From Adonisia turfae CCMR0081 (GTDB lineage Bacteria; Cyanobacteriota; Cyanobacteriia; Phormidesmidales; Phormidesmidaceae), in contig NZ_QXHD01000004.1 of the NCBI RefSeq assembly GCF_011009555.1, forward strand, positions 4,485,006 to 4,549,005: DNA of 64,000 nt. The letters run 5' to 3'. The position numbers were made by a program, and so were the translations under genes. A model generated the notes under the pieces. That model worked only from the letters and a program-made list of their open reading frames with translations, was not told the origin of the DNA and searched no databases. Positions 1 to 9,473 of the stretch are shown here, in pieces (within the stretch, counting starts at the first letter, position 1; every line of letters starts with the position of its first letter).

Positions 1-1277
1 AGGACGGCGTGGGAGATTTCATGGCCCAGCAGTCCAGCAAGCTCAGCTTCGCTATCGGTGTCGAGAATGGCTCCAGCATTGACGAAGATTTTGCCGCCAG
101 GTAGGGCAAATGCATTCAATTCTCGGTCAAGAATGACATCGAAGGTGTAGTCAAAATCATCGCGACCGGCTACGGAAGCTAACTGATTTCCAATGCCACG
201 GACATAGGCTAAAAGCTCTTCATCTTCGGAGAGGGGAAGCTGCTCGCGGGCTGAGTTAGCGACTGATTCTCCTAACGATTTTTCGCCCTGCAGCAGGATC
301 AGGCTGGAGTTGAGGGCGGTAAAGGGACCGTATAGACCGCCAGTGAGGATATAACCAGCGGCTCCAGTGAAAATGTTTGCGATCGCATTATTCCGAATTT
401 TGGCATTCGTGGCTGACTTAAACCGATCCAAGTTTTCATCAGCTAGATTGGCGTAGTGTTCTGCGTCAGGATGCTCTTCATTCAATAATGCAAATTGACG
501 TGACGCAATCGATGCTTCAATCCATTCTTCTTGCTTCATCATCAACTCAATCTGAGCACTGAGTAAATCAGGATCGTATGGATATAGTGTCAGTGCCTTT
601 TCCAGAACTATTTCAGCATCCTCTGGACGCTCGTAGGTTTGGAGTAGCTCGGCATAACGCAGATGACCTGGGATAAAGGCTGGAACTTCTTCTGTGAGTA
701 AGCCTAAGGGAACCAGGGTTTGCGACTCTCTGCCCGCCTCTATGCCACGGGCAGACTCGCGCCAATAGACGGCTCCACCAGGGGAAAGCTGCTCAGGATT
801 GCGAAAAGGTTCGGCTGGAATATTTTCTAAATCATCATCATCGCGCCAACCAAACGTTTTGGCTTCACGATAGTACTCTTCGGCAGTGGCAATATCACCG
901 GCCAGATATAGTCGGTCTGCCTCTATAATCAGCTCTCGCTGAAACCAAGTTTCTTGTTCCAGGGCGGCAGCTTCAGCATCGTATTCAACCTCATCTTCCG
1001 CTACAGTTGCAGCGTCTGAGGCCTCGTCACTAGTTTCATCAGCGGCATCCTCTTCAACCTCATTTTCCGCTGTAGTCTCAGCGTCTGAGGCGGCGTCGCT
1101 AGTTTCCTCGCCCATCGGTTCTACACTCTGCTCTGGGGTGTCACTACTACCACTATTTTGGAGAATGATATGACCAGGGCGTTCTGATGCTCGACCTGGC
1201 AATACTGGGCTCAGCAGTAGTGTAAGGCTCAACCCCACTGCTAAGAGCAGCGCAAAACGTTTATTGACCTTCATCAT
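1..1277 (-). CDS. M48 family zinc metalloprotease with TPR-like region, C-terminus outside the window
   Basis: Partial: 425 codons run off the window edge. A signal peptide (hydrophobic residues about 8-26) suggests export. An acidic linker at about residues 58-98 contains a visible direct duplication (ETSDAASDAET... / ETSDEASDAAT...). A helical, TPR-like middle (about 110-280) precedes the start of an M48 catalytic domain: ALPGGKIFVNAGAI, then the zinc-binding motif HEISH about seven residues before the edge. M48 enzymes of this layout (BepA/YfgC-like) are periplasmic quality-control proteases. The third zinc ligand lies beyond the edge. Two adjacent ATG codons (1277 and 1274) are possible starts. 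Confidence 0.85.
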   Translation of the reverse strand, partial: MMKVNKRFALLLAVGLSLTLLLSPVLPGRASERPGHIILQNSGSSDTPEQSVEPMGEETSDAASDAETTAENEVEEDAADETSDEASDAATVAEDEVEYDAEAAALEQETWFQRELIIEADRLYLAGDIATAEEYYREAKTFGWRDDDDLENIPAEPFRNPEQLSPGGAVYWRESARGIEAGRESQTLVPLGLLTEEVPAFIPGHLRYAELLQTYERPEDAEIVLEKALTLYPYDPDLLSAQIELMMKQEEWIEASIASRQFALLNEEHPDAEHYANLADENLDRFKSATNAKIRNNAIANIFTGAAGYILTGGLYGPFTALNSSLILLQGEKSLGESVANSAREQLPLSEDEELLAYVRGIGNQLASVAGRDDFDYTFDVILDRELNAFALPGGKIFVNAGAILDTDSEAELAGLLGHEISHAV

Positions 1278-1513
1278 GGCTCGGAATAACGAAGCGATTG
1301 GATCTCAGAATGATGCTCGGACATCCCTAATGGAACTATTTTGCCAAATCTGCCCTGTAATAACCTGAGCGATCGTGCTTGTTTGAGGGGCTTGGCTGCA
1401 AATGTATGGGTGACATGCAGGTTTTTTCTCGGTGAAAGTCGCTTCAATACGACGGCAGAATGGAAATGAGCGCAATATACTAAGTTTTATGACGCGTTAA
1501 GAGGTTACCCACC

Positions 1514-1999
1514 ATGACTCCTGAGACCCTTGAAACTATTAAGCCTTATCTGAATTTTTTCCATCCGATGTTGATGTGGGTCCTGTTTGGCCTCACTGTA
1601 TATGCCATGTATTTGGGCTTCCAGAGCCGAAAGGTCCGTTATGCCAGTGGTGAAGCAAAGAAAGAACTTATCAAAGGTAAATTTGCCCTTAAGCACCACC
1701 AGATCGGGTCAATCATCTTGGCGCTGATGGTACTCGGTACCATCGGCGGTATGGCGGTTACCTATCTCAACAACGGCAAGCTATTTGTCGGTCCCCATCT
1801 ATTGGCTGGTCTAAGTATGACGGGTTTAATTGCGATCGCAGCATCCCTTGTGCCCTACATGCAGCGTGGTAGCGAAACTGCTCGCTTGACCCACATTAGC
1901 CTCAACGTAATTCTTGTGGGTTTGTTTGGCTGGCAGGCGGTGACCGGTGTGCAAATCATGCAGCGCATTTTGGATAACGTTTTTGGAATCACGTTTTAG
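1514..1999 (+). CDS. DUF4079 family membrane protein
   Basis: 161 residues with four predicted membrane helices (about 15-37, 62-83, 95-115, 125-148) and a basic loop after the first (SRKVRY). The histidines (FHP near 17, KHHQIG near 60, GPHLLAG near 94, LTHISLN near 127) recall haem-type membrane proteins, and the overall pattern matches the cyanobacterial/plastid DUF4079 family, whose function is not established. It is a single-gene unit: divergent from the protease and closed by a terminator hairpin right after the stop. Confidence 0.8.
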   Translation: MTPETLETIKPYLNFFHPMLMWVLFGLTVYAMYLGFQSRKVRYASGEAKKELIKGKFALKHHQIGSIILALMVLGTIGGMAVTYLNNGKLFVGPHLLAGLSMTGLIAIAASLVPYMQRGSETARLTHISLNVILVGLFGWQAVTGVQIMQRILDNVFGITF

Positions 2000-2034
2000 T
2001 CAGTGATTTTGTGTTTTTCACCTAAATAATTTTG

Positions 2035-2068
2035 AAAAGGGAGCGGCTAATGAGGCGGCTCCTTTTTT
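2035..2068 (+). terminator. Rho-independent terminator after the DUF4079 gene
   Basis: AAAAGGGAGC at 2035-2044 pairs with GCTCCTTTT at 2058-2066, and the 3' arm merges into a run of T residues. It sits 36 bases after the stop codon. Confidence 0.75.
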
Positions 2069-2076
2069 GATCAGAG

Positions 2077-3954
2077 GTGCCATTGCGTTTTAACCTGATC
2101 GCTAGACCCCACGAACTCTACTGGATGATGGCCAACGCAAAAACAATGACTAAGCCTCCTGTGCTGATGCAGCTGGCGATGGCACTGAGTGGTTTAGTGG
2201 CCTATGGTTACAACTTCTCAAAAGAGAATGTTTTTAATCAGATGCCTGCGGTGATGGCTCTGGTAGACCCCACACTCTACAGTCAGGACTTCTATGTGCA
2301 GGAGATGCTCCAGTTCACACCGAGGTCCTACTATTACTATGCTTTAGCGCTACCGGTGAAGCTGGGCTTGAGTGTGCCGATGGTCTGCTTTATTTACTTT
2401 GCGATCTCATTTGCAGGCTTGAGTTTGGGGCTATATGCCATTGGTCGAGAGTTGGGGCAGTCTAAACTGGCTGCCGCGGCTTTACCCTTTCTGGGCTTAG
2501 CTGTTGTGGATGGCACTGTGGGGGTTACGGATTTGTTTCGGCGCTCTCCGAACCCCAGTGTTTATGCCATTGCGATCGCGGTTTGGGGGATTTACTTCTG
2601 TTTGAGGCAGCAGTGGATACGGGGCTATGTCTTATTTGGCATCAGCTGTCTACTACAGTTTCTGGTTGGTTTGTTGCCAGGGGTTTTATTCACTCCGGCG
2701 TTGATTTTTTATTGCCTCAGGCACAAACGACCCAAACAGCTTTTAGGGGCATGGGGAGCCCTGCTGGTTTTGGCAGGCATGGTTTACAGTCCCATGGTGC
2801 TGAGTGGCAATACGAGTAGCGATTTGCTCAGCAATTCAGACTTTATTTGGCTCTATGGCTATGTGCGACACCCCCACCACATCATCATGTCCCACTTTTC
2901 CGTCAAGAGCTGGTGGCGGTTTGTTCACTTTTTGGTGGCAGGTTTGGCGTGTTTATATGGCTCTCGACAGTTAAAGCCCAATCACAAAATGACCATTGGC
3001 TCTGCCATGGTGATGGGCTGTGGGCTCTTAGCTCTTGGCTATTGGTTTGTGGAGGTTTATCCCATCGCGACTGTGGCTAAACTACAGTTTGCGCGAACAA
3101 CACCGTTTATTTTGCTAATGGCGCTGACGGCTATTGCTGTGTATGCCAGCGAACACTATCGCCGAGGGAATCAGGCGCTGGCATTACTCTTAATTGCTGC
3201 GCCTGTTGTCGACAACTATGGTGGACTGACTACTCTGGTGGTGGTGGTTTTAAGCCTGATTAAGCCGGGCGGAGACACCTTTTGGAAGTATGTGAACCAA
3301 CGGGTTAACCGCTTTCCGGTCCTGAATTATGCACTCTTTTTGATTGTGCTGACGGTGACCTATTCCTTCCATTTGGCACTGTTTTTAAGCTTTGCGTATC
3401 CGTTTTTGTTAGAGGAGTTCCCTGCCCAGGTGAAACGGTTGCGTCCAGCGGCTTATGTGATCACTGCTGTATGTGTTGTGTTTGTTGGTCTCAATCTGGG
3501 TGGTGTGATTGTTCATCGCAGTTTGGGGCCTGTTCATCGGGCGATTAAATTTGCTCCGTTATATGATCACCCGGTTAAAAAGCTGGGGGTAACCTTTCGC
3601 GATCGCACCCCCACTGACGCTCTGGTGCTGGTACCTCCCGCAGATCGGATCTTTCGTTTCTATAGCCAGCGCTCTGTAGTCGCTACTTTTAAGGCATTTC
3701 CTTTTACAGATGCTGGTATTGTTACCTGGCAACAGCGGCTAGAGGCGATGGTGGGCACATTGCCAGCCCCTGCGGAAGATAAGTTAGATGCAATATTTAT
3801 GCAGCGCACGGCGGCGGAATTAGTCGACGTGGCAAAGCAGTTTGGTGCAGGCTATATCCTGACTCGACAAGAATGGCACCCAGATATGCCCGGCACCTTA
3901 ATAGGCGAACAAGAAGGCTGGACAATTTGGGATGTGAATAGCGCCCCTAATTAA
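2077..3954 (+). CDS. Large multi-pass membrane protein, possibly DUF6798-like
   Basis: 625 residues with roughly 11-13 hydrophobic segments between residues 30 and 485, then a soluble tail of about 140 residues (YDHPVKKLGVTFRDRTPTDALVLVPP...). The tail's TPTDALVLVPP / TFKAFPF / YILTRQEW pattern resembles the extracytoplasmic end of cyanobacterial GT-C-like or DUF6798 proteins. No catalytic motif could be assigned. The first in-frame start is GTG 2077, which lies only 9 bases after the terminator hairpin, so ATG 2125 or 2128 is equally plausible. Its role is unknown; an envelope glycoconjugate function is only a guess. Confidence 0.6.
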   Translation: MPLRFNLIARPHELYWMMANAKTMTKPPVLMQLAMALSGLVAYGYNFSKENVFNQMPAVMALVDPTLYSQDFYVQEMLQFTPRSYYYYALALPVKLGLSVPMVCFIYFAISFAGLSLGLYAIGRELGQSKLAAAALPFLGLAVVDGTVGVTDLFRRSPNPSVYAIAIAVWGIYFCLRQQWIRGYVLFGISCLLQFLVGLLPGVLFTPALIFYCLRHKRPKQLLGAWGALLVLAGMVYSPMVLSGNTSSDLLSNSDFIWLYGYVRHPHHIIMSHFSVKSWWRFVHFLVAGLACLYGSRQLKPNHKMTIGSAMVMGCGLLALGYWFVEVYPIATVAKLQFARTTPFILLMALTAIAVYASEHYRRGNQALALLLIAAPVVDNYGGLTTLVVVVLSLIKPGGDTFWKYVNQRVNRFPVLNYALFLIVLTVTYSFHLALFLSFAYPFLLEEFPAQVKRLRPAAYVITAVCVVFVGLNLGGVIVHRSLGPVHRAIKFAPLYDHPVKKLGVTFRDRTPTDALVLVPPADRIFRFYSQRSVVATFKAFPFTDAGIVTWQQRLEAMVGTLPAPAEDKLDAIFMQRTAAELVDVAKQFGAGYILTRQEWHPDMPGTLIGEQEGWTIWDVNSAPN

Positions 3955-3992
3955 GCCGGAAAAGCTTCTCATCCTCAACGTCCCGCTTCATA

Positions 3993-4523
3993 CTATTTGA
4001 GAGCTAATAATCCCTGTTCTTTGAGCTTGGGATTGAACTTAATGGGGATCTGAGCACCTCGGTCGGCAACTTTGGCTTTGACGTCGGCTTCAACGCGGCG
4101 GGCGAGCTGTTTGAGCAATTTGTTGGTTTGGGAGGGTTCGGCGTTTGCGATCGCATCCCGCTCTACTTCTGTCATAAAGGCTTTAGCATCAATGGGTTTT
4201 TCCCACATAGTTTGCTGGTCAGCGTTACCAGGTGGGATGGTGCCATATTCTGAGATCCAGGACTTCCGAATTTCCTCTAGCAGTGTGCGGCTAGGGCGCG
4301 TTACTGTGTGGACCTTAAACCAGTGGCACTGCTGCGGACAGCGCACTAAATGCTGCGTGAGCCCCACACTGACATCTCTTGAGTAGCCAACATATTGCAG
4401 CGTTTTAGCCTCATCAAAAATGGCATAGATACCCACTTTGCTAGCTAATCCTGGTGGTAACTCACCCTCCACTAAATAGGGATGCATATCTAAATCAGCC
4501 AAAGTCGGTGTGGTGTCAGCCAT
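3993..4523 (-). CDS. GIY-YIG nuclease-fold protein
   Basis: 176 residues. A GIY-YIG core is visible: VGIYAIF (GIY at 31-33), LQYVGYSRDV (YVG at 44-46, catalytic-type Arg at 49), then a helical part with a probable Glu around 80-85. The C-terminal third is basic and may bind nucleic acid. Families with this small architecture occur singly in cyanobacteria and are usually annotated only as GIY-YIG nuclease family; substrate unknown. It is convergent with the upstream membrane-protein gene. Confidence 0.75.
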   Translation of the reverse strand: MADTTPTLADLDMHPYLVEGELPPGLASKVGIYAIFDEAKTLQYVGYSRDVSVGLTQHLVRCPQQCHWFKVHTVTRPSRTLLEEIRKSWISEYGTIPPGNADQQTMWEKPIDAKAFMTEVERDAIANAEPSQTNKLLKQLARRVEADVKAKVADRGAQIPIKFNPKLKEQGLLALK

Positions 4524-4665
4524 GAATTACGTTAGAGCTCACTACGTCCCTCATCCTAGTGTTGACGGTCAAAAGATCGGTATTCTTTCCAATAAACTCA
4601 ACGATTGCCGTCCCACGTGTTTCAAAAAGAAACACTATAGTGAAGAAAAATTCCGCCATTCCGCC

Positions 4666-4788
4666 ATGAGTACCCCTACCCCAAAAGACTGGACCAATCG
4701 GATCATCTTCGTTTTACTCATAGCCTTTATTGGCTGGCAACTATTCCGAGTGGGCTTAATTGTGGGCGTCGCCAATGGTTGGCTTTAG
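4666..4788 (+). CDS. Possible 40-residue single-helix membrane protein
   Basis: Starting at ATG 4666 (MSTPTPKDWTNRI), the frame encodes a short polar N-terminus and one strong membrane helix (IIFVLLIAFIGWQLFRVGLIVGV). The frame is open further upstream, but only this part looks protein-like. No clear ribosome-binding site is visible. Many cyanobacterial small membrane proteins have this form, but I recognise no named family, so both reality and function are uncertain. Confidence 0.45.
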   Translation: MSTPTPKDWTNRIIFVLLIAFIGWQLFRVGLIVGVANGWL

Positions 4789-4833
4789 CCAAAAGGTGTT
4801 TGAAATAATGGGCTGCGGGAAGCTGTGCTTCCC

Positions 4834-5628
4834 TTAATCAGTGTGCTCCTGAATCGGGTCTGGTTGCTTGGCTACAAAGGCCAAAATATCGCGAACAACA
4901 CCAGTGACACCGCGACTATTGGGAATCAGGATGCTGCCTTTGAGGGCTCCTTTGTCCCGTAGGTGGTTTAGGGATTTAGTCAGTGAATGATTGGAATATC
5001 CAACAATCGAAACCACCAGATCGCAATCAGCTAGCTTATCTTTGAGTTGCTTCTGAGACGTACTCACCTCTCGATGGGATGGAATTTCTACCGGTGTATG
5101 GATCAGCCCATGGCTAGTGTGTAATGTGTCGATTACGAAACGTCTAGTGGCTTGGTGTCCCCCGACAAAAGCAATTTTCCAATTGGCTAAATTAGTTTCT
5201 GGTGTCGTATCTGGTTGAGAATTTGATAAAGGCGCTGTTGCTGGAACCTCGGTTGCCTGGAACCGTTGAACAGCCACTAAATTGGAATGACAATTGCTCA
5301 GGGCTGATGTTTGGTTAGCGAGTTCTCGTTTTAACGTTTGAAGTTCAGTATCATTTTCAGCGATTAATACATCTAGCTCTTCCCATAGCTCATGGACCTG
5401 CTGGTTTTTATTTTCTAAGGCCTGTTGCAGGTCCAAACATTGAGCTTGGGCTTGGGTCAGTTGCTGGGTTAGATCTGCTTCATTCTGTTGCGAGACTGCT
5501 AAGGCTGTCCGTAATTGCCTGACGCGGCGATATTCATTGCCACTAATGCCATCCCAAAGCCTTATGCACCAATGGCTCAAACGCCTGATCGGTTTTTTGA
5601 TGGGATAGATAACGTTTGGGGACTTCAT
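4834..5628 (-). CDS. Coiled-coil protein with C-terminal DUF2325 domain
   Basis: 264 residues. Residues about 40-125 are a glutamine-rich coiled coil (QQNEADLTQQLTQAQAQ...), followed by a Pro/Thr-rich linker and a DUF2325 domain from about 148 (WKIAFVGGHQATRRFVIDTL ... LVVSIVGYSNHSLT ... SILIPNSRGVTGVVRDIL). DUF2325 has a Rossmann-like fold of unknown ligand. Divergent from the GH116 gene, with a shared 165-base promoter region. Confidence 0.75.
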   Translation of the reverse strand: MKSPNVIYPIKKPIRRLSHWCIRLWDGISGNEYRRVRQLRTALAVSQQNEADLTQQLTQAQAQCLDLQQALENKNQQVHELWEELDVLIAENDTELQTLKRELANQTSALSNCHSNLVAVQRFQATEVPATAPLSNSQPDTTPETNLANWKIAFVGGHQATRRFVIDTLHTSHGLIHTPVEIPSHREVSTSQKQLKDKLADCDLVVSIVGYSNHSLTKSLNHLRDKGALKGSILIPNSRGVTGVVRDILAFVAKQPDPIQEHTD

Positions 5629-5793
5629 AGGGGCGGTCTCCTTGCGCCGAAATTGCCTTAGCCCTTTGCTTTAGAAATAACGCTATCGTAACCACGCTCG
5701 ATTGTGTCCATGTTATAGCGATTCTTTGTAGTATCTATTCCCTATTCCCCACTCCCCCTATAAAATGCTGATTGCTGTTTTTGACGGTAATTT

Positions 5794-8283
5794 ATGCCTG
5801 GCCCTGAAATTCCCTCTGTTGCTTGGACTTGGCCCATCGGTGCGCAATGGGAAACGCCCTATATCGTTCGCTACGCTAGCAACTTAGATGATGGCCCTGA
5901 GCACGGCATGCCACTGGGGGGGCTGGGGGCTGGCTGCATTGGCCGGGCACCCAACGGCACCTTCAACCTGTGGCATTTAGACGGTGGCGAGCATATCTTT
6001 GATCATTTTCCGGCCTGTCAGTTTGCCGTCTATGAGGAAGCAGCTGGTGCCTCGCAAACCTATGCCATGGCAACGACTGGTGATGGGTTAGAGCGTTGGC
6101 AATGGTACCCGGCGGGGCAGACAGGAAATGACGATGCCAAGGGAGGCACCTATAAAGCTCTATATCCCCGTAGCTGGTATTCCTATCAAGATGTTTTTAA
6201 CGCAAACCTGACTTGCGAACAGTTTTCGCCCATATGGCCCGATAACTATCAAGAGAGTAGCTACCCGGTGGCGGTGTTTGTGTGGACAGCCCATAACCCC
6301 ACTGATCAACCGATTACCTTGAGCATTTTGCTGAGCTGGCAGAACATGGTGGGCTGGTTTACTAACTCTGAGTCTTCGCCAGAAATTCAGCAGCGGGAGG
6401 ATGGCAGCCCGTTTTATGATTATGTGCCACCGCTGCGACAGAGTGCTGGCAATTTTAATCTGCTAGTCAGCGGTGAGCGGGCCACGGGCATTGTCATGGA
6501 TGGGGCTTGGACGGAGAGTCCTGGTGAAGGAGATGGCCAATTTTGTATTGCGGTGCCAACCACGGAGGGTATGACTTATCACACCCGTTGGAACCCGGCT
6601 GGGGATGGCGGTGATCTGTGGGACAGCTTCGCTGGCCATGGGACGTTAAGTAATGTTGCTGATACAACGTCTGCTGTTAAAGACGAACAGGTGGGTGGTG
6701 CGATCGCAATCAAATTCACCCTGGCTCCTGGCGAGACTCAAGAACTGCCCTTTGTCCTGACCTGGGATTTACCCGTAACCGAGTTTGCAAAAGGCAAACT
6801 GGCCTATCGACGATATACAGACTTTTTAGGTAGCGACAGCACTGACTTATCAGGTCGCTCTGGCCGCAATGCCTGGCAGTTAGCCCAGGAGGCGTTAGCC
6901 AATTACCCAACCTGGCGACAAAACATTATCGACTGGCAGCAGCCAATTCTCGATCGGCCCGATCTGCCCGATTGGTTCAAGATGGCTCTGTTTAATGAGC
7001 TTTACGACATGGCCAGCGGCGGTACGCTCTGGTCGGCAGCTAGTGAAGCTGATCCTGTGGGCCAATTTGGGGTGCTGGAGTGCATAGATTACCGCTGGTA
7101 CGAAAGTCTGGATGTACGGCTGTACGGAGGTTTCTCAACGCTAATGCTATGGCCCGAACTCGAAAAGGCCATTATCCGAGCTTTTGCCCGGGCTATCCCC
7201 ACAGAAGATCCCAAAAAGCGAATCATTGGCTATTACTACACGATGGGTGAATCCGAGCATTTGGCTCCACGCAAACTGAAAGGTGCCACCCCTCACGACT
7301 TGGGTGCTCCCAATGAGAATCCTTGGATAGCCACAAACTACACCAGCTACCAAGACTGCAATCAGTGGAAGGACTTACCCAGTGACTTTGTACTACAGGT
7401 ATACCGCGCCTTTGTGCTCACCGGGGGCGATGACCTTGAGTTTCTGGCGGAATGCTGGCCCGCCGTGACTCAGACATTGCAATATCTCAAGCTGTTTGAC
7501 CTGGATGGTGACGGTGTCCCTGAAAATGGAGGGGCTCCGGATCAAACCTTTGATGACTGGCAGCTTAAGGGCTTGAGTGCCTACTGTGGCGGACTGTGGC
7601 TGGCGGCCCTGGAAGCCGCGATCAAAATGGGTGACCTTTTGCAGCAGCATGGAAAAATTTCTGGCAGCTTTGCCATTGTGAAATCCCAGTATCAGCGCTG
7701 GATTAAGCAGGGCAAAATTGTTTATCAAAACAAGCTGTGGACAGGCAGTTTCTATCGTTTAGACTCCGAAAGCAACTCTGACGTGGTGATGGCCGATCAG
7801 CTGTGCGGCCAATTTTGTGCACGCCTGATGGATTTGCCGGACATTGTGGACCAAGAGTTTATCAATATTGCCCTCGACACGATTTACGATGCCTGTTTTG
7901 TGAAGTTCAATGAGTATGCAGCTAAGCATTCGACACCACAAAATCAAAAATTTGCAGGTTCCCAAACGGGTTTCTTTAGTGCGGCCCAGTTAGGGATGGC
8001 CATCGGTGCAGCCAATGGTGTGAAGCCCGATGGTTCGCCAGAAAACCCGGATGACACTCACCAGTTAGAGGTTTGGACCGGCATTAACTTTGGGTTAGCG
8101 GCATTTTTGGCTCAGATGGGCAAACGCGATCAAGCCATGGCAATTACAGAAGCGGTGGTGCAGCAAATTTATAACTATGGCTTGCAGTTTCGCACCCCAG
8201 AGGCAATTACGGCTATGGGAACGTTTCGGGCCTGTCACTATCTGCGCCCCATGGCTATTTGGGGATTATATGCTCAGCTCTAA
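5794..8283 (+). CDS. Glycoside hydrolase family 116 protein (GBA2-like beta-glucosidase)
   Basis: 829 residues, the expected length for the N-terminal beta domain plus (alpha/alpha)6 catalytic domain of GH116. Recognisable stretches are GMPLGGLGAGCIGR near the start, ECIDYRWYESLDVRLYGGF (the region holding the nucleophile carboxylate in the family), the PHDLGAPNENPW loop, GAPDQTFDDW (region of the acid/base Asp), SAYCGGLWLAA and FRACHYLRPMAIWGL at the end. No signal peptide, so probably cytosolic. Family members hydrolyse beta-glucosides, including glucosylceramide in animals; the cyanobacterial substrate is unknown. It stands alone. Confidence 0.88.
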   Translation: MPGPEIPSVAWTWPIGAQWETPYIVRYASNLDDGPEHGMPLGGLGAGCIGRAPNGTFNLWHLDGGEHIFDHFPACQFAVYEEAAGASQTYAMATTGDGLERWQWYPAGQTGNDDAKGGTYKALYPRSWYSYQDVFNANLTCEQFSPIWPDNYQESSYPVAVFVWTAHNPTDQPITLSILLSWQNMVGWFTNSESSPEIQQREDGSPFYDYVPPLRQSAGNFNLLVSGERATGIVMDGAWTESPGEGDGQFCIAVPTTEGMTYHTRWNPAGDGGDLWDSFAGHGTLSNVADTTSAVKDEQVGGAIAIKFTLAPGETQELPFVLTWDLPVTEFAKGKLAYRRYTDFLGSDSTDLSGRSGRNAWQLAQEALANYPTWRQNIIDWQQPILDRPDLPDWFKMALFNELYDMASGGTLWSAASEADPVGQFGVLECIDYRWYESLDVRLYGGFSTLMLWPELEKAIIRAFARAIPTEDPKKRIIGYYYTMGESEHLAPRKLKGATPHDLGAPNENPWIATNYTSYQDCNQWKDLPSDFVLQVYRAFVLTGGDDLEFLAECWPAVTQTLQYLKLFDLDGDGVPENGGAPDQTFDDWQLKGLSAYCGGLWLAALEAAIKMGDLLQQHGKISGSFAIVKSQYQRWIKQGKIVYQNKLWTGSFYRLDSESNSDVVMADQLCGQFCARLMDLPDIVDQEFINIALDTIYDACFVKFNEYAAKHSTPQNQKFAGSQTGFFSAAQLGMAIGAANGVKPDGSPENPDDTHQLEVWTGINFGLAAFLAQMGKRDQAMAITEAVVQQIYNYGLQFRTPEAITAMGTFRACHYLRPMAIWGLYAQL

Positions 8284-8416
8284 TTGCGATGGAGCTGGAA
8301 CCTTAGTAATCTGACTGTGCATCAAGCTTAGGTCTGCTGGAAATTTGTGGATACCTATTGGATTTTTACGGCGGACCCTATGTAAACCAATAAAAGGCCA
8401 ATAAAAGGAGGATTGT

Positions 8417-8716
8417 ATGGGCGCTTTTTCAGGAGCTAATAACCACAGCACCAGCGGCAATGTAGGTGTGGCCATTATCGCTGGCGTTGGTGGCGATCTG
8501 GCATTTCAAGACTTTGCAACAGATGCCGATGGTGAGCTACAGGGATACTTAACCATCGGTGGTGATTTAGCCAAGCAGACGGTTGACTTGGGCACATTGC
8601 CTGCAACTGAGGGGGCATTTAATGTGTCATTTCCTGGAGACACCGATATTAGTTTATTTGACACGGTTGTTGTCACGGTGGGCGACGTCAGCGTCGGTAC
8701 GGCTAGAGTCCCTTAA
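8417..8716 (+). CDS. Small DM13-like protein lacking the DM13 cysteine
   Basis: 99 residues with an excellent ribosome-binding site (AAAGGAGG ending 6 bases before ATG). The motif order GAFSGANNHSTSG ... LAFQDFATDADGELQGYL ... VDLGTLPATEGAFNVSFPGDTDISLFDTVVV follows the DM13 domain (HxTSG; dF.T..g.el..yL; vdLG.L...G; d...f.tVvv). In classical DM13 the last strand carries a Cys (VVIWC) proposed to act in redox chemistry; here it reads VVVTVGD and the protein has no Cys at all. There is no signal peptide, although DM13 domains are usually exported. Assignment is by eye. Confidence 0.6.
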   Translation: MGAFSGANNHSTSGNVGVAIIAGVGGDLAFQDFATDADGELQGYLTIGGDLAKQTVDLGTLPATEGAFNVSFPGDTDISLFDTVVVTVGDVSVGTARVP

Positions 8717-8881
8717 GTTGACGCATATGTTTCTGACCATAAAGCGGGGCAAAACTTGAGCTATGAGTTGATGGGTGGTGATGCTATTCAAACCCATGGA
8801 ATACTGGCTGCTGGTGTTTTCCCCGTACTGTTGAAACAGATGAAACAGATAAATTGAAACAGAGAAATCTGTCGATTGTTA

Positions 8882-9466
8882 TTAATTGTTGAACAGAGAA
8901 AGTTGTTTTTCTTGGCTTTTCTGTTTGAGTTGAGTGATGTCGAGACCTTCATGCTCTAGGAGCCAGCGTTTACGATCTAATCCGCCTGCGTAGCCTGTTA
9001 AATTGCCGTTTGCACCAATGACACGGTGACATGGCAACACAATGGAAATAGGATTCAAACCGTTGGTGGTGCCCACTGCCCTGACTGCCGCTGGATTGCC
9101 TAACTGTCGTGCCAGCTCTCCGTAGGACATTACAGTGCCAGCGGGGATAGAGCGTAAAGCTTGCCAAACCTTTGTCTGAAATTTAGTGCCACCAGGGTTA
9201 ACTGGAATAGGGTCAATGGCAGTGAGATCCCCTGCTAGATAATGACGAATGGGGGTTAATAAATCACGTTCAAGTAGGTTGTAGCATGCACTGCCGAGTT
9301 GTAGTTCAACTAAATCAAAGGTGCCATAGCGCTTAGCCAATAGCCGCATCATTCGTTGCTCATATCCCTCGTAGTCAAGGGATACAACTACATTGGCATC
9401 GGTGACTAATAAAATAGTGCCAATGGGAGATGCGACTTTGGTGAGGTCTAAGGATTTAGGTGACAT
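8882..9466 (-). CDS. ogt: Methylated-DNA--protein-cysteine S-methyltransferase
   Basis: 194 residues from the ATG at 9466; a longer frame to 9508 would overlap the upstream gene and adds no conserved sequence. The suicide acceptor motif PCHRVIG (Cys146) and the preceding DNA-binding helix (GTVMSYGELARQLGNPAAVRAVGTTN) are intact, as is the GYAGGLDRKRWLL end. It removes O6-alkyl groups from guanine in DNA by irreversible transfer to its own cysteine. It follows the GT-C glycosyltransferase gene by a few bases on the same strand, so the two may be co-transcribed. Confidence 0.92.
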   Translation of the reverse strand: MSPKSLDLTKVASPIGTILLVTDANVVVSLDYEGYEQRMMRLLAKRYGTFDLVELQLGSACYNLLERDLLTPIRHYLAGDLTAIDPIPVNPGGTKFQTKVWQALRSIPAGTVMSYGELARQLGNPAAVRAVGTTNGLNPISIVLPCHRVIGANGNLTGYAGGLDRKRWLLEHEGLDITQLKQKSQEKQLSLFNN

Positions 9467-9473
9467 GGGAGAG

